Of a stretch of 64,000 bases of DNA, positions 44,146 to 52,420 are shown in pieces. How positions within the stretch are numbered: the stretch's first letter is position 1; each line of letters starts with the position of its first letter. The stretch spans positions 1,054,001 through 1,118,000 of the forward strand of contig NZ_CP096205.1 of NCBI RefSeq assembly GCF_023195775.1, given 5' to 3'. The notes beneath the pieces are model-generated. The model was not told the DNA's origin and did no database searches. It was given only the letters and a program-made list of their open reading frames with translations. The translations under genes were made by a program, and so were the position numbers. Source of the DNA: Flavobacterium azooxidireducens (GTDB taxonomy: Bacteria > Bacteroidota > Bacteroidia > Flavobacteriales > Flavobacteriaceae).

Positions 44146-44286
44146 AGCTTTTTCCCGCTTTTCATTCCAAGCTTGTTTGCTAAAGCTGTTTTTTCTAAAC
44201 CGCCCCAAGAGCTTCCGTTGGTCGCTTTGGGTCAGCAAGAAAAAATCAGCTATAGCTGCACAAGGCTTTCCATTACAATCGGGGCT
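44146..44286. repeat. Long rod-like inverted-repeat element after ahcY (possible structured RNA or repeat element)
   Basis: About 141 bases fold on themselves along nearly the whole length. The ends pair as AGC (44146-44148) and CCCG (44154-44157) with CGGG-GCT (44280-44286). The middle arms pair from AAGCTTGTTTGCTAAAGCTG followed by TTTTTTC (44169-44195) with GAAAAAATCAGCTATAGCTG followed by CACAAGGCTT (44239-44268). The inner CCCCAAGAGC pairs with GCTTTGGG around a loop. From memory, blocks running from AGCTTTTTCCCGC to ATCGGGGCTA recur in Flavobacterium genomes. It lies between convergent genes; a spurious 90-codon frame crosses it. Confidence 0.6.
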
Positions 44287-44310
44287 AGGAGATTGTGCTT
44301 TAAAACAAAA

Positions 44311-44517
44311 TTATTCCTTCACAAATTCCATAATATCACCCGGCTGACATTCCAATATTTCACAAATCAATTCCAATGTCGAAAACCGGATGGCTTTCGC
44401 TTTTCCGGTTTTTAATATAGAAAGATTGGCTGTTGTTATCCCAATTTTTTCGGCCAACTCATTCGAACGCATCTTTCGCTTGGCGAGCATGACATCTAAG
44501 TTTACTATAATTGGCAT
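44311..44517 (-). CDS. Small XRE-type helix-turn-helix regulator
   Basis: A 68-residue Cro/C1-type DNA-binding protein: MLAKRKMRSNELAEKIGITT-ANLSILKTGKAKAIRF-STLELICEILECQPGDIMEF. This short form is regularly paired with a DUF2975 membrane protein, as here: the DUF2975 gene ends 2 bases upstream on the same strand. The pair may act as a membrane-linked regulator, but targets are unknown. Confidence 0.92.
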   Translation of the reverse strand: MPIIVNLDVMLAKRKMRSNELAEKIGITTANLSILKTGKAKAIRFSTLELICEILECQPGDIMEFVKE

Positions 44518-44519
44518 AA

Positions 44520-45023
44520 CTAAATCATTAAATCATTTTCTTCTTTATAGGTTCTTCCCATTTTAAAAACTTCGGCTAAAACTTTAAAAAACAATCCTAA
44601 ACCTAACAGAGATAAAAATGGACCGTAGCCAATTCCAATCGATAGTTTACCATTAATTACTTGAATGATAAAATTAATTATTACATAAATGATGGCATTA
44701 AGCATAATTAAATTTCCAATTTTGTCCAACAATTCTTCATTTGCAACATCAAAAATTAATTGATTTCTAAAGTTTACTAGTAGCTTTCTAAAAAAGAAAA
44801 GTATGTAGATAAATAATCCAAGATATACTATTCCAATCGGTAGAGCATATTTATCATAAGTAGAATGTGGTGTTAACTCTGAGTCATTAATAGTTAGAGT
44901 AGTCTTAATTGGTAAATCAATAAAAAGCATTGCAATTGACACAATAATAATTATCGGTAAAATTATCCAAGACATAATCCAAACAAAATCCACAATAGCT
45001 TTTAAAATGTTTAATTTTCTCAT
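44520..45023 (-). CDS. DUF2975 membrane protein
   Basis: A 167-residue protein with four transmembrane helices (FVWIMSWIILPIIIIVSIAM, ALPIGIVYLGLFIYILFFFR, LIMLNAIIYVIINFIIQVIN, GYGPFLSLLGLGLFFKVLAE). It starts MRKLNILKAIVDF at 45023; the frame extends to 45095, but the extra part has no family counterpart. The end, LAEVFKMGRTYKEENDLMI, is typical of DUF2975. Cotranscribed with the small HTH regulator. Confidence 0.88.
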   Translation of the reverse strand: MRKLNILKAIVDFVWIMSWIILPIIIIVSIAMLFIDLPIKTTLTINDSELTPHSTYDKYALPIGIVYLGLFIYILFFFRKLLVNFRNQLIFDVANEELLDKIGNLIMLNAIIYVIINFIIQVINGKLSIGIGYGPFLSLLGLGLFFKVLAEVFKMGRTYKEENDLMI

Positions 45024-45204
45024 CCTAATAGGTTTTAAATTTGAAACAAATATATAAAAATTATTGATAAACAATAATAAATAATCAAAAAACAACTAAA
45101 ATTTAAATTATATCACTTTATTAAAAATTATTTGTCAAAATAAAAAGTGTATAGCTTTATATAAAATTCACAGTATCTGTTTCAAAACCCTAAGCGGTTT
45201 AGTG

Positions 45205-45232
45205 TGTGATTTCTCCTTCGTCGAAATGACAG
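45205..45232. repeat. Dispersed-repeat remnant (TTCGTCGAAATGACA type)
   Basis: TGATTTCTCCTTCGTCGAAA followed by TGACAGAA. TTCGtCGAA is a small palindrome. Related to the block at 38110-38162. Confidence 0.45.
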
Positions 45233-45448
45233 AACAGGATGTGTATTTTTTTAAAATGAGGTTATATACAACTCAGATAATTTATATTAATTCACTAAAA
45301 GCCAAGAATTAATTTATGCAAATTAGTAATCCTAAGCGAAGTGAAGAGACGAAGTAAAGCCGTGACAATAAAAATATGTGTAATTCAAATTAATTATTTT
45401 CTATTGCACCATTTCAACCTCTTTCTTCCAAATTCAACTTTCAATTCG

Positions 45449-45456
45449 TACATTTG
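45449..45456 (+). promoter_or_regulatory. Predicted -7 promoter element of the 45475-dgt unit
   Basis: TACATTTG, a perfect TAnnTTTG, 18 bases before the ATG at 45475. It fits that start rather than an in-frame ATG at 45454, which lies inside the element. Confidence 0.5.
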
Positions 45457-45474
45457 AAAATCAATTCAAGAATC

Positions 45475-45699
45475 ATGTCAAAAGAAAAAAAAGGTGTCTA
45501 TACCGGCATCATCGAAAAAGATGAAAACGGCAATTATTTCTGCGGAGAATATTTGTTGGATTTTAAATATACCGAAGCCAACTTCAAAATTGGCGACGAG
45601 GTAAACATCAAAACCGTCATCGAAAACCCAAGCGATATCAGCTACAACAAATACCCAAAAAAATCAAGAAATTTCTTCTTGGCAAACGATAAGAAATAA
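45475..45699 (+). CDS. Small conserved-looking protein upstream of dgt, unknown function
   Basis: A 74-residue soluble protein: MSKEKKGVYTGIIEKDENGN, YFCGEYLLDFKYTEANFKIG, DEVNIKTVIENPSDI. The beta-rich, OB/SH3-like layout with a GEYLLDF-x-DEV pattern suggests a small binding domain. I do not recognise the family. It is 19 bases before dgt and probably cotranscribed. Confidence 0.7.
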   Translation: MSKEKKGVYTGIIEKDENGNYFCGEYLLDFKYTEANFKIGDEVNIKTVIENPSDISYNKYPKKSRNFFLANDKK

Positions 45700-45718
45700 A
45701 TTTAAAACCTACACTCTC

Positions 45719-47065
45719 ATGATGAATTGGGAACAACTTTTATCACTCAAACGACAAGGCGACACCGGCAAACGTTTACGTTCAGAACAAGATGACACCC
45801 GTTTGGGCTTTGAAGTAGATTATGACCGAATCATTTTTTCTGCCGCTTTCCGCAGTTTGCAAGATAAAACACAAGTTATTCCACTTTCAAAAACAGATTT
45901 TGTTCACACACGTTTAACACATAGTTTGGAAGTTTCCGTCGTTGGTCGTTCCATCGGACGATTGGTGGGAAAAAAAATCATCGAAAAATATCCGTATCTC
46001 AAAGAAGCTCACGGTTTTCACATGAACGACTTTGGAGCCATTGTAGCCGCCGCTTGTTTAGCTCATGACATTGGAAATCCACCCTTCGGGCATTCAGGTG
46101 AAAAAGCTATTGGTGAATACTTTAAAACCGGAAACGGACAACAATACAAAGACCAACTCACCGCCAAAGAATGGCAAGATTTAATTGATTTTGAAGGAAA
46201 TGCAAACGGCTTTTCTGTACTAACCGGAAACCGAGCCGGCATCGAAGGCGGGTTGCGAATTTCGTATGCAACGTTAGGAGCTTTTATGAAATATCCCAAA
46301 GAAAGTTTACCTAAAAAACCAACCAATGCCATTGCCGATAAAAAGTACGGTTTTTTTCAACAAGACAAAGCATTTTTTAAAGATGTTGCAGAAGAATTAG
46401 GCTTAATTCCAAATAAATCAGGTGATGATTTGGGTTATGAACGTCATCCGTTAGCCTATTTAGTGGAAGCTGCAGACGATATTTGTTACACCATCATCGA
46501 CTTTGAAGACGGAATCAATTTAGGCTTAGTAGAAGAAGATTTCGCCTTAGAATATTTAATTAAATTAGTAAAAGAAAGTATTGATGCTTCCAAATATAAT
46601 TCCTTAACAACCAAAGAAGACCGCATTAGTTATTTGCGTGCCTTGGCAATCGGAAGTTTAATTAATGATGCGGTTCGTGTTTTTATCGAAAATGAAGAAG
46701 CTATTTTGCAAGGAAAATTCCCGTATGCGTTAACCGATAAAAGTAAGTACAAAGCTCAAATGGATGACATTATCAAATTGAGTGTAAAAAAGATTTATCA
46801 AAGTCAAGAAGTAATTCAAAAGGAAATTACCGGCTATCATATAATCAATAACTTATTGGATAAATTCATTACCGCTTTTAATAATAAGCACGAAGGAAAA
46901 ATGTCGAATTACGACCAATTATTGTTGAAACTTTTACCTGAAAAATACCAAGTAGAAAAAGCAAATTTATACGAAAGATTAATGCATATTTCCCATTACA
47001 TTTCATTATTAACCGATGGAAATGCACTTTTATTAAACAAAATTATTTCTTCCAATAATGGTTAA
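45719..47065 (+). CDS. dgt: dNTP triphosphohydrolase (dGTPase-like)
   Basis: A 448-residue HD-domain enzyme that cuts dNTPs to deoxynucleosides and triphosphate. The HD metal residues are in FVHTRLTHSLEVSVVGRSIG and CLAHDIGNPPFGHSGEKAIG; DDICYTIIDFEDGINLGLV carries the later conserved Asp. Length and order match dGTPase. Either of two adjacent Mets can be the start. Its stop codon overlaps that of the convergent DUF3078 gene at 47062-47065. Confidence 0.95.
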   Translation: MMNWEQLLSLKRQGDTGKRLRSEQDDTRLGFEVDYDRIIFSAAFRSLQDKTQVIPLSKTDFVHTRLTHSLEVSVVGRSIGRLVGKKIIEKYPYLKEAHGFHMNDFGAIVAAACLAHDIGNPPFGHSGEKAIGEYFKTGNGQQYKDQLTAKEWQDLIDFEGNANGFSVLTGNRAGIEGGLRISYATLGAFMKYPKESLPKKPTNAIADKKYGFFQQDKAFFKDVAEELGLIPNKSGDDLGYERHPLAYLVEAADDICYTIIDFEDGINLGLVEEDFALEYLIKLVKESIDASKYNSLTTKEDRISYLRALAIGSLINDAVRVFIENEEAILQGKFPYALTDKSKYKAQMDDIIKLSVKKIYQSQEVIQKEITGYHIINNLLDKFITAFNNKHEGKMSNYDQLLLKLLPEKYQVEKANLYERLMHISHYISLLTDGNALLLNKIISSNNG

Positions 47066-48009
47066 AAAGAATAGGTAACACCAATTCCTAACGCTTGTTT
47101 CAATTGTAATTTAGGGCCAACAGTCACTTGTTCGCCCGCAATTTCTTCTTTAGCTTTAATATCATCATCATAAATCATATGAATGCCAATATTGGCTTTA
47201 ACGTATTGATTTACAACTAAATCGACGGTTAATTGCCAGTCAACATCCACATTTCCAAAGTTGTTTATGTAATCAGAATATAATGAAAGTCGGTGCTCAA
47301 AAAACATATTTTTATAGAATTCCTTTTTCCAGTAACTGTTAAAAAGCATACCAAATTCTGTTCTGGATTTACGACCTCTTCGCAATAAATTTCCCTCTTC
47401 ATCATAAATTGCTTTACTCACTCCAAATGAGCCCATATCTGCTAATCGTTGATCTAAAACAAGCGTGTTTTTAAAAGTTATGGGAGAAAAGTAAAAATTC
47501 ATATTCAAATCTTTTCGATTGTATTCAGAACCTACTCCTAGAAACACATAAGCCGGTGCAAATAATCTAGAAACCGGATCATCCGTGTTTGGATAGGCAT
47601 AACCGTCAGTAAATTGCGTGTTAAAATTAAACCGGGCAGAATAATACCAATTTGAATTTGGTTCTTTTTTATAACCATAATTGGAAAGAAACGAAAAAGC
47701 ATCATCAGTTTTACGAAGTTCCCTTCCTTCTTGCTTGTTGATTCCGTATCTTAGAGACATTTCATTATTCCAAATCACGCTTCCTCGAACATATTTTCGG
47801 GCAAAATCACCTTTCAACAAACCGGATACCGAACTATTTCCACCAGCATTCCAATTCACAAAAGCAATCTGACTGAAGTCTAAACCTGCAACATTTTTCT
47901 TGGTCCAATAAGTAGTATCTCTCGGAATGGTATCGCTTTCTGTTACAAGCGTTTGAGAAAAAAACAATTGCGAAACAAAAAGCATCAGTAATGGCAGAAA
48001 AAACCTCAT
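47062..48009 (-). CDS. DUF3078 outer-membrane-type protein
   Basis: A 315-residue exported protein starting at 48009 with signal peptide MRFFLPLLMLFVSQLFFSQ; the longer frame to 48054 would overlap dxs. DUF3078 features: YWTKKNVAGLDFSQIAFVNW-NAGGNSSVSGLL at the start, many amphipathic aromatic strands, and a C-terminal VTYSF typical of a beta-barrel. A 14- to 16-strand outer-membrane barrel is likely. It follows dxs by 41 bases, though no functional link is apparent. Confidence 0.9.
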   Translation of the reverse strand: MRFFLPLLMLFVSQLFFSQTLVTESDTIPRDTTYWTKKNVAGLDFSQIAFVNWNAGGNSSVSGLLKGDFARKYVRGSVIWNNEMSLRYGINKQEGRELRKTDDAFSFLSNYGYKKEPNSNWYYSARFNFNTQFTDGYAYPNTDDPVSRLFAPAYVFLGVGSEYNRKDLNMNFYFSPITFKNTLVLDQRLADMGSFGVSKAIYDEEGNLLRRGRKSRTEFGMLFNSYWKKEFYKNMFFEHRLSLYSDYINNFGNVDVDWQLTVDLVVNQYVKANIGIHMIYDDDIKAKEEIAGEQVTVGPKLQLKQALGIGVTYSF

Positions 48010-48050
48010 TATTCTAAACAGTTGATTAGGAAAGGCAAAAATGACCATTT

Positions 48051-49814
48051 TCAATAAGATGACAAAACGGAAGCCAAACTTTTCACATTAATTTCACTAT
48101 AACGTTGTAGCTCCTCAACAGTTCCTTGTTCAATAAACTCGTCAGGAATTCCAAGTATTTGAACGTTGTTCTTGTAATTATATTTTGATTTGAATTCAGC
48201 AATCGCAGAACCAAATCCGCCAATGATCGTTCCGTCTTCAATTGTAATGATACTTTCATATTCTTTAAAAATAAAATGTAAAAGAGTTTCATCCATCGGT
48301 TTTACAAACGAAAAATCATACTGTGAAAATAATTCTGAATTTGAAATTTCATCGAATGCTAACGTTACGTTTCTTCCAATAAAACCATTGGATAAAATCG
48401 CCACTTTTAATCCTTTTTTTAATAAAGTTGCTTTGCCAATTTCAATTTTTTGAAACGGTTGTTGCCAATCCACAATTTCTCCTCTTCCTCTCGGATAACG
48501 AATCGCAATCGGATGATTTAAACCTAATTGAGCAGTGAAAAGTATATTTCGTAACTCAATTTCATTCCTTGGTGAAAAAATTATCATATTCGGGATGCAT
48601 CGCAAATAAGCCAAATCATAAACACCGTGATGCGTGGCTCCGTCTTCGCCAACCAAACCGGCTCTATCCAAACAAAAAATCACAGGAAGATTTTGCAACG
48701 CCACATCATGAATCACTTGGTCGTACGCTCGTTGTAAAAAAGTGGAATAAATGTTGCAAAAAACAACCATTCCTTGTGTTGCCATTCCGGCTGATAAAGT
48801 CACTGCATGTTGTTCTGCAATTCCAACATCAAAAGCTCTTTCAGGAAAAGCATCCATCATAAATTTAAGCGAACTTCCCGTTGGCATCGCAGGAGTTATG
48901 CCAATAATTTTTTCGTTTAGTTGAGCCAATTCAACCAAAGTCAACCCAAAAACATCTTGAAATTTGGGTGGTAAATGACTTTCTTCCTTGAGATGAATTT
49001 CCCCTGTAATTTTATCAAATTTCCCCGGAGCATGGTATTTCACTTGATCTTCTTCTGCTTTTTGAAGCCCTTTCCCTTTGGTAGTAATGACGTGTAAAAA
49101 CTTCGGACCTTTTACTTTCTTCAACCGTTCCAATTCCGAAATTATTTCAAAAATATTATGTCCGTCAATCGGTCCTGAATAATCAAAATTCAGCGACTTA
49201 ATCATGTTATTCACTTTCGGATTTTTGCCTTCTTTCACGGCAGTGAGATAATTTTTTAAAGCACCTACACTAGGGTCAATTCCAATCGCGTTATCATTTA
49301 AAATAACTAATAAATTGGCATCGGTGACTCCGGCATGATTTAAACCTTCAAACGCCATACCGCTCGCAATCGAAGCATCGCCAATCACCGCAATATGATG
49401 TTTGTTTTCTCCTTTTAATTGGGAAGCGATTGCCATTCCCAAAGCCGCAGAAATAGAAGTAGAAGAATGTCCAACTCCAAACGTATCAAATTCACTTTCG
49501 CTTCTTTTCGGGAAACCGGAAATACCATTTAATTGCCTATTAGTATGAAAAATAGATTTCCGTCCGGTTAAAATTTTATGACCGTAGGCTTGATGGCCTA
49601 CATCCCAAACCAATAAATCTTCCGGCGTATTGAAAACATAATGCAAGGCAATCGTTAATTCAACCACACCCAAACTGGCTCCCAAATGACCTTCTTTTAC
49701 CGAAACAATATCGATGATAAAGTCGCGTAGTTCCTGAGCCAATTGCGGCAAATGATTTACGTTTAGTTTGCGTAAATCATTAGGATAATTGATATGTTGA
49801 AGAAGAGTAGTCAT
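48051..49814 (-). CDS. dxs: 1-deoxy-D-xylulose-5-phosphate synthase
   Basis: A 587-residue thiamine-diphosphate enzyme making the first intermediate of the MEP isoprenoid pathway from pyruvate and glyceraldehyde 3-phosphate. Signatures: VKEGHLGASLGVVELTIALH, VWDVGHQAYGHKILTGR, FGVGHSSTSISAALGMA, the ThDP/Mg motif IGDASIASG to ILNDN (Ala replaces the third residue of the usual GDG), AEQHAVTLSAGMA and HPIAIRYPRG. It supplies precursors that the GGGP synthase at 41278 would use. 37 bases after the CHAT gene on the same strand. Confidence 0.96.
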   Translation of the reverse strand: MTTLLQHINYPNDLRKLNVNHLPQLAQELRDFIIDIVSVKEGHLGASLGVVELTIALHYVFNTPEDLLVWDVGHQAYGHKILTGRKSIFHTNRQLNGISGFPKRSESEFDTFGVGHSSTSISAALGMAIASQLKGENKHHIAVIGDASIASGMAFEGLNHAGVTDANLLVILNDNAIGIDPSVGALKNYLTAVKEGKNPKVNNMIKSLNFDYSGPIDGHNIFEIISELERLKKVKGPKFLHVITTKGKGLQKAEEDQVKYHAPGKFDKITGEIHLKEESHLPPKFQDVFGLTLVELAQLNEKIIGITPAMPTGSSLKFMMDAFPERAFDVGIAEQHAVTLSAGMATQGMVVFCNIYSTFLQRAYDQVIHDVALQNLPVIFCLDRAGLVGEDGATHHGVYDLAYLRCIPNMIIFSPRNEIELRNILFTAQLGLNHPIAIRYPRGRGEIVDWQQPFQKIEIGKATLLKKGLKVAILSNGFIGRNVTLAFDEISNSELFSQYDFSFVKPMDETLLHFIFKEYESIITIEDGTIIGGFGSAIAEFKSKYNYKNNVQILGIPDEFIEQGTVEELQRYSEINVKSLASVLSSY

Positions 49815-49851
49815 TAAAAAGGAAATGACAAAATTACTATTTTGTTTTTTC

Positions 49852-52407
49852 TTATCGGATATATTTTCGAATTATAAAAATTACCAAAGCAAGTGCCGGA
49901 AGTAGTAAAAGATAAAACCAGTATGAGGCATGTCTTTTATTTTCAAATGTACCGTAATACGTCATTGCACTCCAGTAATAAGGCGATTTTTTTGAGTTTG
50001 AAAGATTTTTATCGTTTAAATAATCCATTTTACTTTGATGATTGGCTTCAAAATATCCTAGATCATTTTTTAAATTGCTGTAAAAATTTTTCATTAGTGT
50101 GAAAGTGGTATAATCGTTTACTTTCCATAAAGAAAATAATAAATTTTGATTGCCGTTCATTTGAAAACCTCTGGCTATGCTCAACGCACCTTCGGATTGA
50201 TAGAGTTTTCCAATTCCGGTTTCACAAGCACTCAAAACCACCAAATCGCTAGTTGTATCTAAGTTATAAAACTCGGTATAATTTACTTCTCGATCAAAAA
50301 ATCGTATGGAGGCAGGAGTAAATTCATCTCCGGCAGAAGCATGTGTTGAGAGGTGCAAAATAGAATAATTGGAGCTGTTTTTTTTAAAATTTTCAAAAGA
50401 TGCTTCATGATTTTCTAAAGCTAAACCTTTGAAATGACTTTTAATAAAGTTTGCTTCTTCTTTTGAAAAAAGTAGCTCAGAAGAGGAGTTTTTAAAAATT
50501 GGAAAAACACCTAAAATAGTTTCACTTTTGTGGTGTAATGGTTTTTGATTCAAATAAAAATAAACAGAAGTTTGATAGCCAATTTTATAATCATGCAGCA
50601 AATAATTCATCTCAGCAAACGAAGAATTGTTTGTTTTTTTGGTAATTAAAGCTTCAAACGGAAGAAAATTTAAAATTCCATCCGGAAAAATCACTAAATT
50701 TTTTTGAGTACTTTTTTTTGGAATTTTTAAAAAATTGTAAACCAAATTTGCTTGACTGTTGTAGCCATTACTGTTGTTTGAAATGGCGTTAGGATCATTA
50801 AAATAGTTTAAAAAATCAGTTATAATTTTTTTCTCTTTGACTGTGTTTTTTATTTCAGAAAGCGTGAGTTCATTGTTTTCTATTTTAAACAGAAATAGCT
50901 TTTGATCTCCTAAAAAATAGGAAATTAGCACTGCATCATCTTCTTTTAATTGAGTAAATAACGATTTTATATCGATTTTTTTCTCAATTAATTTCTTTTT
51001 CTCTTTCGATTTAAGTTGAAGCATAATTTCATTTTGTTTCAAAATTGCTTGATTCATTTTTTCGATAGAGGGAAAAGATTTGTTTTGTTCATTTAAATAA
51101 ATGGCATTCCAGTTTTGAAGTTCATTCATCAACTTTTTTTCTTGAATCGAACGATTGGAGTTGTTCTCTTTTTCGGTTCTTAAAACCAAAAACTTATTTT
51201 GTTCTGCCAATAAAAATGCTTTTTCAAGATGTGCTTTATTTTTGTCAATTTTGTGTAAATAAGTATAGACTTCCAAACATTTTTGCACTCGATTTTTGTT
51301 TCGTAGTTGATTGATAATTTTAGAATTCTCATGAATTAAAACCCATTGGATTAGTTTTTCAACCTCAAAAGCCAATTCATAACACGCCAATGCTTTTTCA
51401 AACTGATTATTTTCTGTTAACAAAGTTGCATGAAGATCTAATGTTTCCAATAAAATGGTTTCGGCATACAATTGATTAATCGTAGGGAAATTGGTTTTTT
51501 TAGTAAAATTTGGAATCAAAAGGGTATAAATTTTTGAAATTTCGAGTAGTGCCTGCTGATTGTTTTTTTGTGTCTGATAAATTAGAGCGGTTTCTAAATA
51601 AAATTTTGCACGTTCTCTAAGTGTTTGATTTTGAATTTGAAAGAAATACTTTTTTGCCTGTTCAAATTCTTGGTTCGCTTTTTCTAAATTATTTTTCTGA
51701 AGATAGAGTTGCGTTAAATTTCGATACGAATTGGAAGCAGTTTCCGGTTCATTTTGGTTTTTTAAAATGGAAATAGCTTTTTTAAAGGCGATTTCTGCCA
51801 ATTCATATTGTTGTTGAATAGTATAATTTGTTCCCAAATTATTAAACAAACTGGCTTTTTGAATTTCGGTTAAAGATGTGTTTTTTAATGATTTTTTTAT
51901 CAAATCAATAGCCAATTCACTTTTTCCGGAAGCTTGATAAACATTGGAAAGATTTAAAATTCCGGCATAAATTAATTCGTTGTTATTCTCTTTATTAGCC
52001 GTGTATAAGTATGATTTTATTATATGTTCGGCATTGTCATAGTCACCTATTTTTGTATACAGATTTCCTAGAGGTTTCAAACAATATTCAATAATGTCAT
52101 AATCCATTAATTTTTGGCTTAGAAAGAGTTGCCAGGCGGTTTCGTAACTTGAAATCGATTCCTGTGTCAAACCAAACTGGTTTTCATAGTAGGCTTTATT
52201 GCAATATAATATGGTTAAGGCTAAAAAATCTTGCGTTGATTTTGGCTGTATTGTTGAAGTAAAACTATTTAATTTTGATAAATTTTCCTGCTTTGGGTTA
52301 GCAACAAAATCATCTACAACTTGATAAATTAAATCATCAATATTTTTGGTATTTTGTTGAGCAAAGCTCATTGCCGAAATGAGTATAAAAAAAATAAATT
52401 TACTCAT
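49852..52407 (-). CDS. Exported TPR-CHAT protein (caspase-like protease)
   Basis: An 851-residue protein starting at 52407 (signal peptide MSKFIFFILISAMSFAQ). Residues about 25-430 are tetratricopeptide-like helical repeats (LGNLYTKIGDYDNAEHIIKS, LFNNLGTNYTIQQQYELAEI, SYRNLTQLYLQKNNLEKANQ). A coiled-coil linker leads to a C-terminal CHAT protease domain (about 560-825) with the catalytic dyad H689 (LHLSTHASAGDEF) and C728 (VVLSACETGIGK). The protein ends with one membrane helix (WFYLLLLPALALVIFII) and a basic tail, so the protease should face the periplasm. CHAT is related to caspases and separase. It starts 13 bases after the PKD/barrel gene. Confidence 0.92.
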   Translation of the reverse strand: MSKFIFFILISAMSFAQQNTKNIDDLIYQVVDDFVANPKQENLSKLNSFTSTIQPKSTQDFLALTILYCNKAYYENQFGLTQESISSYETAWQLFLSQKLMDYDIIEYCLKPLGNLYTKIGDYDNAEHIIKSYLYTANKENNNELIYAGILNLSNVYQASGKSELAIDLIKKSLKNTSLTEIQKASLFNNLGTNYTIQQQYELAEIAFKKAISILKNQNEPETASNSYRNLTQLYLQKNNLEKANQEFEQAKKYFFQIQNQTLRERAKFYLETALIYQTQKNNQQALLEISKIYTLLIPNFTKKTNFPTINQLYAETILLETLDLHATLLTENNQFEKALACYELAFEVEKLIQWVLIHENSKIINQLRNKNRVQKCLEVYTYLHKIDKNKAHLEKAFLLAEQNKFLVLRTEKENNSNRSIQEKKLMNELQNWNAIYLNEQNKSFPSIEKMNQAILKQNEIMLQLKSKEKKKLIEKKIDIKSLFTQLKEDDAVLISYFLGDQKLFLFKIENNELTLSEIKNTVKEKKIITDFLNYFNDPNAISNNSNGYNSQANLVYNFLKIPKKSTQKNLVIFPDGILNFLPFEALITKKTNNSSFAEMNYLLHDYKIGYQTSVYFYLNQKPLHHKSETILGVFPIFKNSSSELLFSKEEANFIKSHFKGLALENHEASFENFKKNSSNYSILHLSTHASAGDEFTPASIRFFDREVNYTEFYNLDTTSDLVVLSACETGIGKLYQSEGALSIARGFQMNGNQNLLFSLWKVNDYTTFTLMKNFYSNLKNDLGYFEANHQSKMDYLNDKNLSNSKKSPYYWSAMTYYGTFENKRHASYWFYLLLLPALALVIFIIRKYIR

Positions 52408-52420
52408 GAACAAGTGGTTT

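Larger units (their letters stand above)
45024..45474. other. 451-base intergenic region with dispersed-repeat remnants
   Basis: Between the divergent DUF2975 and 45475 genes. It contains a TTTCTCCTTCGTCGAAATGACA-type block at 45205-45232 and a second low-complexity piece (CCTAAGCGAAGTGAAGAGAC, 45332-45351), the rest being AT-rich. The -7 element of the next gene is at 45449-45456. No gene or tRNA seen. Confidence 0.5.

Noticed and set aside
44143..44415. 90-codon plus-strand frame
   Set aside because: It crosses the rod-like inverted repeat and the end of the HTH gene and has no recognisable protein features.
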